Part shown: positions 22,301-33,340 of the stretch, in pieces
Numbering within the stretch: the first letter of the stretch is position 1
Layout of the letters: each line of letters opens with the position of its first letter
From: Biomphalaria glabrata
Taxonomy: Eukaryota > Mollusca > Gastropoda > Planorbidae
Assembly: GCF_947242115.1 (NCBI RefSeq)
Contig: NC_074721.1
Span: 5,894,001-5,958,000 of the forward strand
DNA length: 64,000 bases
Direction: 5' to 3'
The notes under the pieces: model-generated
The model's database searches: none
The model's input: only the letters and a program-made list of their open reading frames with translations
Told to the model about the DNA's origin: nothing
Made by a program: the position numbers and the translations under genes

Positions 22301-23991
22301 ACTGGCTTTAAAATACCCAATGTTCCTACTCTGCACCACGTCAACTAGGCAGGTGTCCGCCACGTAACGGCCCCCTTTAAGGAAAACCGTGTGGAAAGTG
22401 ACATGTTGGCACTCTCTTCCATTCCGCCACCGCAATGGACTCGACCGTTACGCACCTCAACAGGGGGTTGTTCTCAGTGGCATAGCTAGGGTGGGGGAAG
22501 GGGGGGTACTATCTTTAAAATCCCCCTGACCCCTAATTGAGGGGATCTCCCCAATGAGTGTCCGAAATGTGGTTTTACATTTTTATATTACGCCATTTTT
22601 TCATGTCATGATGTCGAATGTCAAAATGCAAGAACCCCAAAAATGTCAAGTCGCCCGGGCCTCCAAAACCCTATCTACGCTACTGGTTTTGCTTTTCTAT
22701 TGGCCTTATCGTATACTCTATCCACTTGATTGCCACGTTAAGGCTGGGAATTATAGCCCGGAAACTTCAAAAATATAATTTATTGTGAAATAATATACAT
22801 CTTTTTTCCCCTATCTTTTTGATATCTTTTCTTTGTGTAACTCTGTTGGGCAATGAAACTAATTAACTTTTTCATTTCTTCAACAGATTCTCTTCCTGTC
22901 TTAACAACACATCAGCATCTAAGTGCATCATCATCATGTCTTTTGAAGCTGGCTCGGTCTATGTCTACAACGTCAAGCGTATAGACCTCATTCCGTCAAG
23001 TGCCAGAGTAGCAAGAGCCGCACCTGATCCTTTCGTTTGCAGAGCCGAAGATCTGTTGAGCTTTGCCATACGACTAGAGAGCAATGTGACTTGTACCAGG
23101 GCACCCTGCACCAATTGCCTTCCGATCACGTTGGAATCGAGTTCCTGGTACTGGTCGGCCGAGCAGCAGCTAGACATAACCTTTAACCCGAACTACGTTG
23201 ACGTCACCTGCGCTACTTGCACGCAATCAACGAATTTGATCACTGTACCTACCATCATTACAGCGAGCACAACTTCGGGTAAACCTACTGATGACCCCTT
23301 AGCTGGAGGCTCCACCGGAAAGGGAGAAGAAGGCCACTCTGGGATCATTCTAGGGGTCATCTTCGGAATTCTTGTGGTGGTGATACTCGTGATCCTGGCT
23401 GTGGTCTGGTATCGAGGGCGGCGCGGGCACCAAGGAAGGCCCAGGAGATTCAACAATTCGGAAGGCGCCGTCAGCCATAACAGAGGCGCTAGAATGGAAA
23501 GCGTCAACAGCGACGCCTCTGATATTGAGTTCGCAGACCTCAAGAGTGGACCTTCGGGCTCGCCCATGCACGCCACCCTAGACGTCAGCAGCACTCGATA
23601 TGTGGACCTAAACAGTAAAGGCGGCTCCTCGGGGAGAGCGGGCCAGTACCAAAACGTTCAACCGAACGGGCAGTATGAAAATGTAAAACCTCAAGGGCAA
23701 TATGAAAACGTGGGCATTAAATCTGCCCCAACTCCCGAATACGCCACAATCGGAGTTCAAACCAGCCGCCCCATTAATGTTTACAACATGGCGCCTCCTG
23801 CCCAGACGCCTACCAATCAGCGCGCGCCCGAGGGTCACAAGGATCCCGCTGACGGTGCAGGATACTCTTTGGCGCAAAACATCAATCTCAGTTCAACTGA
23901 TTTCTTTAGCTCTCCAGAAAACCCTTACGCAGAAATAGAGGAAAGTCAAAGATCATCCAGTACACGAAACTCAAGAACAAGCGACACTTAG
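19384..23991 (+). CDS. Gene A: mucin-like type I membrane protein with 8-Cys ectodomain and tyrosine-rich tail
   Basis: Two coding exons, 19384-20678 and 22887-23991, join through a GTAAGT donor and a pyrimidine-rich CAACAG acceptor in phase 2, giving 799 residues. A signal peptide (about 1-22, ending VASQ) precedes roughly 395 Ser/Thr-rich residues that should be heavily O-glycosylated. These include about 17 pentapeptides of the type S-S-L-[QE]-T (residues 157-246) and a six-residue repeat near 338-360. Exon 2 opens with F-S-S-C-L and carries eight cysteines at 436, 445, 483, 501, 506, 509, 540 and 543. A transmembrane helix spans about 584-607, followed by W-Y-R-G-R-R. The tail (about 190 residues) has eight tyrosines at 670, 686, 695, 704, 717, 731, 758 and 779, mostly in Y-x-x-hydrophobic context. 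Three at nine-residue spacing read YQNV, YENV, YENV, which fit the Grb2 SH2 preference pY-x-N. An in-frame TAG just upstream fixes the start. The role is inferred to be cell-surface signalling or recognition; I do not recognise the family. Confidence 0.86.
20765..21062 (-). repeat. SINE S1 in the gene A intron, minus strand
   Basis: CCCTTTCAGATTTTATGATC, CATGTGGCCAGCACAACAAC and GTCAGGTACCCATTAG are typical body segments; the B box region is at 21020-21050. An extra segment separates body and head. Confidence 0.78.
21185..21430 (+). repeat. SINE S2 in the gene A intron, plus strand
   Basis: The tRNA-like head GCGTGGTCTAGAGGTTAAG and GGAGGTTCGATCTC is followed by TACTGAGCGCCTAAAGGC, GGCAGCACGGAAAA and GTGCGCTATATAAA, then a short (TTA)n tail. 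Confidence 0.82.
21431..22477. other. Gene A intron: MITE end and GC-richer LINE-like segment
   Basis: ACGGGCCGGATCTGGCCCGC and GGGCATCACTG at 21766-21811 is the right end of the hAT-like MITE family M2, seen whole at 30931-31241. From about 22100 to 22450 a GC-richer stretch resembles the repeats at 12960-13060 and 29340-29650, probably the 5' part of a LINE. No coding frame is supported. Confidence 0.45.
22478..22684. mobile_element. hAT-like MITE family M3 in the gene A intron
   Basis: The left end CAGTGGCATAGCTAGG and right end ATCTACGCTACTG match the termini of the copy at 27824-28001. Flanking octamers GTTGTTCT and GTTTTGCT agree in six of eight positions. Confidence 0.6.
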
Positions 23992-24291
23992 GCAATATAT
24001 TAACTTTATATTTGCATCATTCATCAAAATATGCACACATCTAAAAACCAACATTTATCTTTCATCTACAGTGAAATATATTTCTGATGATATAAACACC
24101 AGAAACTGTGTTTAATTTATATTCAAATAGCTCATTTTATTAAGCTGTGGACTTAGTATCTCGGAACTCGAATTTTCATAAAATCTTCTCCATCTCAAGC
24201 GTTTTCGAATTAACTATTAGTATGTAAATTGCTAAACATTAAAGAAAACTTTAGATATTTAAGCGAATATTTTAGCCTACACCTTTTTTTG
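23992..24291 (+). other. 3' flank of gene A, probable 3' UTR
   Basis: AT-rich, no open frame. An ATTAAA-type signal lies near 24239 (ACATTAAAG). The true poly-A site cannot be fixed from sequence. Confidence 0.4.
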
Positions 24292-24375
24292 GTAATGAAG
24301 ATGTCAAACAGTTAATGAAGATGTCAAACAGTTAATGAAGATTTCAAACAGTTAATGAAGATATCAAACAGATGT
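24292..24375. repeat. 20-bp tandem repeat, four copies
   Basis: Unit GTTAATGAAGATGTCAAACA with single-base variants. Confidence 0.92.
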
Positions 24376-24499
24376 AGTCATGAACCATTTCTTTTTAGGA
24401 GATCGCTTATGGCAATTCTTAAAATGAACTGTGCCGCTATTGAAGAAAAATAATAAGAATATAAAAATTGTGTATACTAGCCTACCATGTTTAATACAA

Positions 24500-24850
24500 T
24501 TAAATCAAGGAAATGAGAAGGCTGACACACTCGCCAAGTGTGGGAGAACAAACAATTAAACATTGCACTCTGGCCAGAAGAAATGAAGAAACTAATGGTG
24601 ATTAGAATAAATGAGAAATGGACAAGCTCTCATCCGTATCACAAGAAAGATGACTCCTATTATAAGCTATCCTGACAAGATCAACGTCTAATCCCCACAG
24701 AACCGGACACAACAGAATGAGACAACATATGTTCCGGAAGCTGAAAATTGGAACCAGTGAAATCTGCCCATGTAGAGTTTCACCAGAGAATGCTGACCAT
24801 GTCCTTCAAAACTACATTCCTTATTAAGAGGCCCGAAAACACCCCAATAG
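24500..24850 (+). mobile_element. LINE fragment with RNase H end and CPC-type tail (family L5)
   Basis: The plus strand encodes GNEKADTLAK, the end of an RNase H domain, then Y-Y-K-L, then a region like E-I-C-P-C and E-N-A-D-H-V-L-Q. It is typical of LINEs with an RNase H domain, such as those described in Biomphalaria. The frame is interrupted several times. It lies just downstream of gene A. Confidence 0.65.
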
Positions 24851-25149
24851 TTCACCTCATATAGTCATTATTATGGTATTTGAGCTTCTGAAATTTTTTT
24901 TATCGAGAATGTATAATGATTGTAACTCGTTAAAAGGCTGGAATCTTTTTATTATATGAGTTGGTGTTTTCTTTGTGGGAGAGCCATTTAAGATTGAAAC
25001 AAAAACTGTGACAGCATTTATTCCTTTGTATGTTACATTATACTACAGCATTTGATTGTGTGTGTGTGTGTGTGTGTTTGATGATCCGTCACTTTGCTTA
25101 TTGGTATACATGTGTCAGCGTGTGGCATTTTGTTTACATCATGTTGTAA

Positions 25150-25800
25150 TAGCGTGAAGTTGTTAAATGCCGTTTGGATGTCAATGCCTGACATTGTATA
25201 ATATTCTGTTGATATCAGTGCCTGACATTGTATAATAACCTGGCAGAACCTGCGACGCCGCTGACCCCAAACTGTACCGGCACTGCCGTTCCTTTGGATA
25301 CATCAGCTGCGTGGAGAGGCATACTGATGTGTGGACGACATCGTTCTGACCACAGCTAATGCCCAGGCATTCATATCACGTGAGATGATCCATAGTCGCT
25401 TCGCGACTGAAGGAGGCCATAGATAGATCAGTGCCTAACATTGTATAGTATCACGTTAATTGTGTGAAGCTGTTTAAGGCCTTTGTTGAATGTCAGTTCC
25501 TGACTTTGTATAATATCATTTGGATTTCAATGCCTGGCATTGAATAATATCCTATTGATGTCAGTGCCTAATATTGTGTCATATTATGTTGATGTCAATT
25601 CATGACATTCGATTTTATCATGTTAGTACCTTATAAAATTATTTTGATGTTAATGCCTGTCATTGAATAATATCCTATTGATATCAGTGCCTTATATTGT
25701 ATAATATCATTTTTATATATCGTTTTGATGTCAATTCATGACATTCGATTTTATCATGTTTGTTTCAATGCATGACATTGTATAATATTCTGTTGATGTC
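25150..25800. repeat. Degenerate minisatellite (about 35-45 bp unit), interrupted
   Basis: Repeated phrases TGCCTGACATTGTATAATAT and GTTGATGTCAGTGCC recur at least ten times with drift. A foreign GC-rich piece at 25238-25424 interrupts the array. A (GT)n run precedes it at 25058-25076. Confidence 0.8.
25238..25424. mobile_element. GC-rich insertion in the minisatellite, shared with 53036-53126
   Basis: Starts near CTGGCAGAACCTGCGACG and ends GATGATCCATAGTCGCTTCG followed by ACTGAAGGAGGCCATAG. The end segments match the distal copy closely, while this copy has an extra internal segment of about 75-80 bp. It is probably a LINE 5' region or another retroelement scrap. Confidence 0.55.
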
Positions 25801-26369
25801 AGCGCCAATGGTTGGCAGTGTTTATCGCTCTGTGTGTGTATATGTGTGTGTATGTGTGTGTTAGTCCGTGCGTTGGCCTCGCAAGTAAATGACAGTATAT
25901 TTTGACAATTGAAAGTAAAAAAAAAAATAACTAAAAAAAACAAACAAGAATTACAGTGTGAATTCGTTATAAAATTGTAGCTTCTCAAACTTATTAGTGA
26001 ATTTAACCCTGTCTAGTGTAGTTGGCTTTTAGTGTAAATGCACATATAAAAGAAAATTGTCAGTTTGACTTCAGGTTTCTTCTTACGAGCATAACTTAAA
26101 AGTATTCTTTTTTTTTTCTTTTACTGTTAAAAATAGTACTTAAATGACACTTGCAAAAAAAAAAAAATGTTCGTAATAATACGTCATTCTGTTATAATTG
26201 TTACATTCTTGTGTAGTACAAACGACTATGTTATTTAGGGAATATTTTATTGATATTGTTTTTTTAGACTGTTTCCCAATGCGTTTCGATATTTTGTTTG
26301 TTTAGAGTTTGTGTAACACCTCGAGCAGCATTTATTGATTCCATTGTGATATTTACCCAAGAAAATGAA
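25801..26369. other. AT-rich intergenic DNA
   Basis: Short (GT)n piece at 25832-25862 and poly-A/T runs; nothing else recognised. Confidence 0.4.
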
Positions 26370-26612
26370 TTATTAGAATGGGATGTGTCGCTTAGAGGCC
26401 AAAGCCGCTTGGCTAGGGCTTGGCCACCTCACAAGGGGGCTGGAGTTCGAATCCCTACTCGATAAAATTTGTGTTTGCTGAGCACCTAAAAGCTACACGG
26501 AAACCTTCTCTCAGATACCATTCCCCCCCCCCCCCCAACTGGTCCACAAAAAAGATTGGACACTGAGTATGCAATGCGTTGAAAGATGCGCTGTATAAAA
26601 ACAGTTGAAAAA
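26370..26612 (+). repeat. SINE S2, plus strand
   Basis: GGATGTGTCGCTTAGAGGCC head, GGAGTTCGAATCCC B box, GCTGAGCACCTAAAAGC body, a poly-C run at 26524-26537 and a GCGCTGTATAAAAAC end. Confidence 0.8.
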
Positions 26613-27054
26613 AAAAAACAGGTATTGGTTGTGGCGTACAATGTAAGTGTGACCATTATAAGGCTTTCAAATCTATGTTTTCAAAATCTTTTATGAGGAT
26701 GGTTATACAACTTGATTTCACTTTGCCATTACACGTTTCGATTACAAGATGGCCCCCTTTGACCTTTTATATCTTTCGAGATGAAATGGTCATCTTGGTC
26801 ATCTTATATTTCCCTATATAGAATATGCCTCCTCTGTTTGGAACCTGTCCACTCAAGAAAACAGACACAAAATAGAGCAGTGAGATTCATAAACATTGAA
26901 TATTCACATTTGATTAAAGCAAAACCTTAAGTAAAATCATGAAATTTAGAAAGCCTTCATGATAGAAGTCTTAAAAGTAAAGTTGCAATCATACATTAAA
27001 CACTGAACCATAATCTTCAAATGCAAAAACAAATACTAATAAGAATATGATATG
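26613..27054. other. Intergenic DNA with a possible LINE scrap
   Basis: Plus-strand sequence around 26815-26890 can be read as E-Y-A-S-S-V-W-N followed by K-T-D-T-K-x-E-Q, a phrase found in LINE reverse-transcriptase thumb regions. It is short and interrupted. Confidence 0.35.
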
Positions 27055-27265
27055 TTCGAATCCTGATGAAGGCTGGGATTTTTAATATCGGGATCTTTAG
27101 GGCGCCTCTGAGTCGACCCTGCTCAAATGGGTACCTGACGTTAGTTGGGGAAAAGTAAAGGCGGTTGGTCGTTGTGCTGACCACATGGCACCCTCGTTAA
27201 CCGTGGGCAGCAGAAACATCATTTGTTCTATAGATCGTAAGGTCTGAAAGGGGAACTTGCTTTAC
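27055..27265 (+). repeat. SINE S1, plus strand
   Basis: GTTCGAATCCTGATGAAGGC, GGGTACCTGACGTTAGTTGG, GGTTGGTCGTTGTGCTGACC and GATCGTAAGGTCTGAAAGGG. The 5' half of the tRNA-like head is missing. Confidence 0.82.
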
Positions 27266-27823
27266 TACTATACCAGCAAATGATTGTATTCATACTTAGA
27301 AAAAAATCCAATTAGTTTTTTTTTTATTCCTGAGATGTGTTTTTTTTTTAATATTGTAAATATACATGCTAGTTTCCATGTTATATTTTACCTCAGTTTT
27401 TTTTTTTAAAGCATTCTAGCTTTCCTTTAAAAATGATTCCTTATAATGAACTTACATATTGATTCATATTTAAATTATAAGTTTATTCACATGTGTGTCA
27501 TATAGTTAGACAATATACAATTAACATTATATATTTATTGACATTTTAAAAATTATTAAATCTTATCATATATATTTCTATGAAAAAAAAAACAATTACA
27601 AAATGTGTGTTCTGTTTACCGAAACAATATTATTCTATTAATAGATACCCATGCAGTTTATATATAATTTTCTATATCATTTTTACATTACAATAAAATG
27701 TTTTGCATTTTTGAAATCAGTATTTTTGTCTTTGTTTCTTATATAATACTTTTTGGAATTTATAATTATAGACTATAGTTTATAAGAAAAGAGATGGGAT
27801 TTTTTTTTTAACCGTCAACCCAT
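27266..27823. other. AT-rich intergenic DNA
   Basis: Nothing recognised; many poly-T runs. Confidence 0.4.
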
Positions 27824-28001
27824 CAGTGGCGTAGCTAGGTCAAGGGGATGGGGTAAATTTGAAAATCCCCCAGATCCCCACTTGAGAGGTGCGCCAAATT
27901 AGTAATTTTTACATTAAATATTACGCAAAATTCAGTGGCCCCCAAAAGAAGTCAAGTCCCCCGGGCCCCTAAATGATCGCGAATTCCTAGCTACGCCCCT
28001 G
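27824..28001. mobile_element. 178-bp hAT-like MITE (family M3)
   Basis: Termini CAGTGGCGTAGCTAGG and CCTAGCTACGCCCCTG are near-perfect inverted repeats. Flanks CAACCCAT (27816-27823) and CAACCCAC (28002-28009) are an 8-bp duplication with one mismatch. No coding capacity. Confidence 0.8.
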
Positions 28002-28639
28002 CAACCCACGAACCTCATTTAATTGAGTAAATGAAGTAATATGCCGGCTCATACACTTTTCAATTTGTCTGAATGTAAAATTATTACACCAAAAAGAAAA
28101 CAGAAATAAATGCTGTACATTGCTATAGGAAATTACTTTGTATTAACAGGTCTTCATGCACAAATCTAATATGGTCTGACCATATCACCAATTAGGTACA
28201 TTAACGAAATTAATATGACTTTTAAGTATTTTTGATTAAAACACGCAGTTCTACAACAAAAGTAATTAATGGAATATTTGAGGTTTATCTTATATTTTAC
28301 GCGTCTGAATATGGCTTTATTTCTCTGCTTAAAATGTGAGCAACATTGTTGCTAGCGTTACCACCGACAAATTTTCTTGTCTCTTTTTTGTAAATTTTCC
28401 CGTCGATCCTCCAATCTTTAGGCGTAGTTCAACAATCTTTAATTCGCGGCTCAATTCAATAATGCCTCCATATTTGTTTGATAATTCCGTTTAAATGTTG
28501 TTGTTTTTTTCAAAACATCCACCGTTTCTTTATAAAACAAATATGTTGACTTATTATCATGTCCACAAATAGTAAAGATCCGTTCATTTTTTCTGGTAGA
28601 TTCTACATTCAGAGTCCCATTATCTTAAATATCTTCTAT
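28002..28639. mobile_element. Remnant of hAT-like MITE family M2 and flanks
   Basis: TATGGCTTTATTTCTCTGC and AAAATGTGAGCAACATTG (28305-28350) correspond to the interior of the element at 30931-31241. The matching right end lies at about 28830-28880, beyond an inserted LINE tail. Confidence 0.45.
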
Positions 28640-28690
28640 AATGCAGACGTTACTTCAAAAAAGAAGATGATTACGTCCTACGCATTTCAT
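28640..28690 (-). mobile_element. LINE family L2 tail, minus strand
   Basis: GCAGACGTTACTTCAAAAA and GATGATTACGTCCTACGC match the 3' UTR of the L2 copies at 12095 and 57340. Confidence 0.55.
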
Positions 28691-29339
28691 AAACACACAA
28701 ATGTTAAAGGTTATTGCACCAACCCTTCAGAGAAAAAGTGGGGGCCCTAAAGTAGGTAAAGATATATTTCTCAATTATTGTTGTTTTTTGTTTTTGTTTT
28801 TTGGAGTGAGATTTTCTAAACTTTGCTGTCGTTTTGGCGGGCCGGGTGAAACCACGTAAAGGGCCGTAATTTTGGCATCACTATCATAAGTAATTTCACT
28901 ATGCATAAGGAAGCATTTTCCTTAGTTTCAGGAGCTCGTTACTGGAGGTTGAGAAGAAGGTGCCCTTTATTTTACGTAACAAATTTTCAGTTACTCCTTT
29001 AACTTTGTAAAGAGCCGTAACAAATGTTTATAGTTCCTTCATGGTATTTACGTAATATCCGGATATTCCCATAGTCGATGACGTAGATTGTTCATGTTTA
29101 GATATTCAGTCAATATTCGCTATATAATGACCATAAGCCCCTCCCCCTTTTTTTTCCTCTCCAAGACGCCTTGAAAAAAAAAGAGGAAGTAGCGATTACT
29201 TTGTACTCAAAAGTTTACCTAGTTGGCTAAACATTATTATGTCGTGTGCGTATGATATTGAGATTATAAGAGTATTGTACTTCTGCTCATGACCCTTTGT
29301 TTATGATGCACACCAAATTTGTAATTGTCCGAGAGAGTT
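28691..29339. other. Intergenic DNA
   Basis: Contains the M2 MITE right end near 28835-28885 (GGCGGGCCGGGTGAAACCAC, GGCATCACT). No gene was recognised. Confidence 0.4.
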
Positions 29340-29880
29340 GAGTCAGACTCTTGAAACTTTAGGCCAATGAGAGCTCACTTCCGCCTTCTGTCTAAGCAGT
29401 TGTTCTGTCTGGAACAGATTTCAACAGATGTAAAGAGATCACATCCGTATTTCCGGTGGCTCGAGACCCTGGTCACTAGAGGTGAGTCCGAAGGCAGAGC
29501 ACACCGGGGAGTTTCCTCCATTTTTTTTTCACGGTATCACAGTGGCCATGTCATAAAACAGCCCCCTTGCGAATCGTGATAGGGTCGTTGGGGGCTCTCT
29601 TTCCATCCCGGCCAGTGCAATGAACATAGTTCTTAGGCTGGAGTCTCGTTTTGCTTCACTGTTAGTTTCCTATATTGACCGTTTCTAGCCGGGTGCCACT
29701 AAGGGGATAGCGTAACCCGGGATAATGCGCAACGGCACACCGTTTAGAACCGGAAGCTCGGTGTTATGAAGGAGTGGCGGAGCCTTCGTACGAGGGAGGA
29801 GAAACGTAACATCTTCCACCCAAGAGTAGGGAATTGACTAAAAATACAGTAGAAGGAAATAATTCACTACCAGTATATAG
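29340..29880 (+). mobile_element. GC-richer LINE-like 5' segment
   Basis: A GC-rich block resembling 12960-13060 and 22100-22450, with shared GGGTCGTTGGGGGCTCTC-type and CCCCCTTGCGAATCGTGATA-type phrases. No coding domain was recognised, so the class is inferred. Confidence 0.4.
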
Positions 29881-29884
29881 ACCA

Positions 29885-30015
29885 GCAGGAAGGTTGGAGG
29901 CCAGTTGAGTTGATCTGTGGGGTAGTCAGGATGGTTAGAGACGAGGTGAGTTGATCTGTGGGGTAGTCAGGATGGTTAGAGACGAGGTGAGTTGATCTGT
30001 GGGGTAGTCAGGATG
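29885..30015. repeat. 41-bp tandem repeat, about 3 copies
   Basis: Unit contains GTTGATCTGTGGGGTAGTCA and GGATGGTTAGAGACGAGGTG. Confidence 0.92.
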
Positions 30016-30104
30016 GTGCGCAAGGCAGCAAAAGGTCGTGTCTAAGTAGTAGAATACTTTCTTCATATTCTAAAACAACATCGGTTTCTGTGACAACAGT
30101 AGAG

Positions 30105-30170
30105 CGATACGTAATAATCTTCTATTTTGAAGTGACGTCTGCATTATATAAGATAAGACAAGATACGGAT
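30105..30170 (+). mobile_element. LINE family L2 tail, plus strand
   Basis: ATAATCTTCTATTTTGAAGT, GACGTCTGCATTATATAAG and a TAAGA microsatellite end. Confidence 0.55.
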
Positions 30171-30930
30171 CTGTTACTCTGTGACAGTCCGTGATACAGA
30201 TCTGTTAACCTCTGGCAGCCGCGATGCATGTTCAACATAGGCGGCTCCAGTGAACTGTTTGAGCAGGAGAATAGCTAAAGACCAAGACTTTATGTGTGTT
30301 GTTGTTCTCATTTATTTCAGAATAACATAATAACATCCTAATAAACATCGTTATTATTTTCTGTAGTCCGTGGCTCTCTCTCCCTTGAATTTACACCAGT
30401 GTTAATGTTCCTAAGAGACACGTGTAAAAGGTCGCTATGTGCATGCATAAATGTGTCGTTATTTACGTATGCTATGCGTCCATGTTGACCTGAAAGATTT
30501 ACTGTCCACAGGTCCATAGTCTATGGGCACAACGACCTTGTTTTTAACACCTGGATGATACAATTAGCTGGTATTTCTTAACCCAATTAACTATGAGCTG
30601 GTCCGCCAGGTAAATAAAGAAACAACAAGATAGTCTTATCAGTGACTCCTTACCTGTAAAACTTCGACGCAATAAGTGCTTCACCTTTGAGGACACGAAT
30701 TAAAATTTTGATGAAACTAAATATTTTTAAAATACTAAAAAATTCAATTAGGACAAATTTAGCCTAATAATAATACTACACGTTTCTATAAATAACACTT
30801 ATCTATCTAAAGTTTTTTTTTTAATTCGGATTTTAAACAAAATAATCTGTATAGCTATACAGTAGAGTATTAGTATCACGTAAGCAGAGTTTGTTAATCG
30901 AAGTCTTGATTATGCAATAATCTACAGCAG
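30171..30930. other. Intergenic DNA
   Basis: No gene or recognised repeat. GATACGGATCTGTTA and GATACAGATCTGTTAACC form a small local duplication near 30165-30210. Confidence 0.4.
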
Positions 30931-31241
30931 TGATGACCAACCTTATTCGGTCTACGGGCCAATCTAATTTCCAACACTCGGGTCGCGGGTCATATCACCA
31001 TAAAGTACGAAATTAAATTGACCTCAAACTATTTCATTAGAATCCCTTGGATCTAGTACTTACATTAATTAATAATGGGATATTTTGTTGTTTTTTAATG
31101 CGCTGAAAAATGGCTTCATTACTCTTCTAAAATGAGAGCAACACTGTAGCTAGCCTTACACTTTGTGCTGACGTTTCAGTGGGCCGGATGGAACCATGAA
31201 GAGGGCCGGGTCTGGCCCGCGGGCCGTAATTTGGGCATCAC
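30931..31241. mobile_element. 311-bp hAT-like MITE (family M2)
   Basis: Left terminus CAGTGATGACCAACCTTA and right terminus TAATTTGGGCATCACTG are inverted repeats. Flanks ATCTACAG and ATCTACCC agree in six of eight bases. The interior ends with the typical GGCCGGGTCTGGCCCGCGGG. Confidence 0.7.
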
Positions 31242-31609
31242 TGATCTACCCTCATCGCTGGTCTAATGTCTCATAAGCTATTAGTATGAAGGAGTGGAGA
31301 TGGACGAAATGTGTCATTGCAGAAGCTGTGACCTTCCCAAACAGTTTAGTACAAAAGTTCTGGCTTGAAGAACCTCTAGGTCGGTATAGCTTAAATCGCG
31401 TCACGTGACAATATTACGTTTTGAAAAATTAAACAAACTACACAAAACATTTCTATGTTATATCTCTTAGACTAATAATAATTGTATAATATGGAAATAC
31501 AGGTAGGGTAAAAAAAATAAAAGAAATGAAGCTTTTCAATGCTTTATATTCTTATAAGAGGGAAGTATCGTTCACAAAACGTATGCCAAAAGCAGTCTTT
31601 TTTTTTTGG
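31242..31609. other. Intergenic DNA
   Basis: Nothing recognised. Confidence 0.4.
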
Positions 31610-31885
31610 TGAGCTAGAAGGTGGTCAACGTAACAGAGGTGCCCCACAGAAGACCAACTAAGCTTGCCTTAGCTAACATAGAGAAGAGAACATGGCGGCC
31701 GAGGGGTACAAATTTGAGACCAAAAGAATATCCCGCTTCCGAGGACAGACGTAGACGGCGAAAAGAAAGTCTTATTCGACCACCTGCGGACAATGGTTAT
31801 GCTTGCCCTGGATTTGTCAAAATAAGTACGTCTTCGGGCTCGAACTTTGGAAGACAAGCTTTATTATTATCGACCACAAAATAAT
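31610..31885 (+). mobile_element. LINE 3' end with zinc-finger tail (family L1, plus strand)
   Basis: The plus strand (in two frames) reads as Q-R-N-R-G-A-P-Q-K, LALANIEKRTW, DRRRRRKESLIRPPADNGYA and then a damaged finger. The same order appears at 44880-45370. The 3' hairpin-like CTTCGGGCTCGAA and GAAGACAAGC are followed by TTTATTATTAT. Confidence 0.72.
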
Positions 31886-32039
31886 AATAAAAGCTCTTCC
31901 TTGTTGGTCAGACATGAGTGCTATCTCATTTTGTAAAGCCCATTATAATCAAAGCAAGGGTAGGTTGCTTTTAATTTCTATACTGACTGCATTTGCTTTT
32001 CCCTGATGTTCTTTCGTTGCTGGCGTCTGTCCTGCTTGC

Positions 32040-33340
32040 ATGAAGCCTCTACACTCACCAGTATACTTACTTGAAACCTCTACACTCACCAGTGTACTTA
32101 CTTGAAACCTCTATACTCACCAGTGTACTTACTTGAAACCTCTACACTCACCAGTGTACTTACTTGAAACCTCTACACTCACCAGTGTACTTACTTGAAA
32201 CCTCTATACTCACCAGTGTACTTACTTGAAACCTCTACACTCACCAGTGTACTTACTTGAAACCTCTACACTCACCAGTGTACTTACTTGAAACCTCTAC
32301 ACTCACCAGTGTACTTACTTGAAACCTCTACACTCACCAGTGTACTTACTTGAAACCTCTATACTCACCAGTGTACTTACTTGAAACCTCTACACTCACC
32401 AGTGTACTTACTTGAAACCTCTACACTCACCAGTGTACTTACTTGAAACCTCTATACTCACCAGTGTACTTACTTGAAACCTCTATACTCACCAGTGTAC
32501 TTACTTGAAACCTCTATACTCACCAGTGTACTTACTTGAAACCTCTATACTCACCAGTGTACTTACTTGAAACCTCTACACTCACTAGTGTACTTACTTG
32601 AAACCTCTATACTCACCAGTGTACTTACTTGAAACCTCTATACTCACCAGTGTACTTACTTGAAACCTCTATACTCACCAGTGTACTTACTTGAAACCTC
32701 TACACTCAGCAGTGTACTTACTTGAAACCTCTATACTCACCAGTGTACTTACTTGAAACCTCTATACTCACCAGTATGCTTACTTGAAACCTCTACACTC
32801 ACGACTACATTTACTTGAAACCTCTACACTCACGACTACATTTACTTGAAACCTCTACACTCACGACTACATTTACTTGAAACCTCTACACTCACGACTA
32901 CATTTACTTGAAACCTCTACACTCACGACTACATTTACTTGAAACCTCTACACTCACGACTACACTAACTTGAAACCTCTACACTCACGACTACATTTAC
33001 TTGAAACCTCTACACTCACGACTACATTTACTTGAAACCTCTACACTCACGACTACACTAACTTGAAACCTCTACACTCACGACTACATTTTCTTGAAAC
33101 CTCTACGCTCACGACTACATTTACTTGAAACCTCTACACTCACGACTACACTAACTTGAAACCTCTACACTCACGACTACATTTTCTTGAAACCTCTACG
33201 CTCACGACTACTTTTACTTGAAACCTCTACACTCACGACTACATTTACTTGAAACCTCTACACTCACGACTACATTTACTTGAAACCTCTACACTCACGA
33301 CTACATTTTCTTGAAACCTCTACACTCACGACTACGTGCC
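32040..33340. repeat. 1.3 kb composite 31-bp minisatellite with two homogenised blocks
   Basis: All units share ACTTGAAACCTCTACACTCA. In 32040-32775 (about 23 copies) the variable part reads CCAGTGTACTT. In 32780-33335 (about 18 copies) it reads CGACTACATTT. The switch is abrupt and the period is 31 bp throughout. Confidence 0.95.

Noticed and set aside
23193-23877. Minus-strand frames of 133 and 89 codons
   Set aside because: Antisense shadows of gene A exon 2, which has clear domain architecture on the plus strand.
32040-33340. Regular array that superficially looks like a CRISPR
   Set aside because: Units abut with no unique spacers, and the host is an animal.
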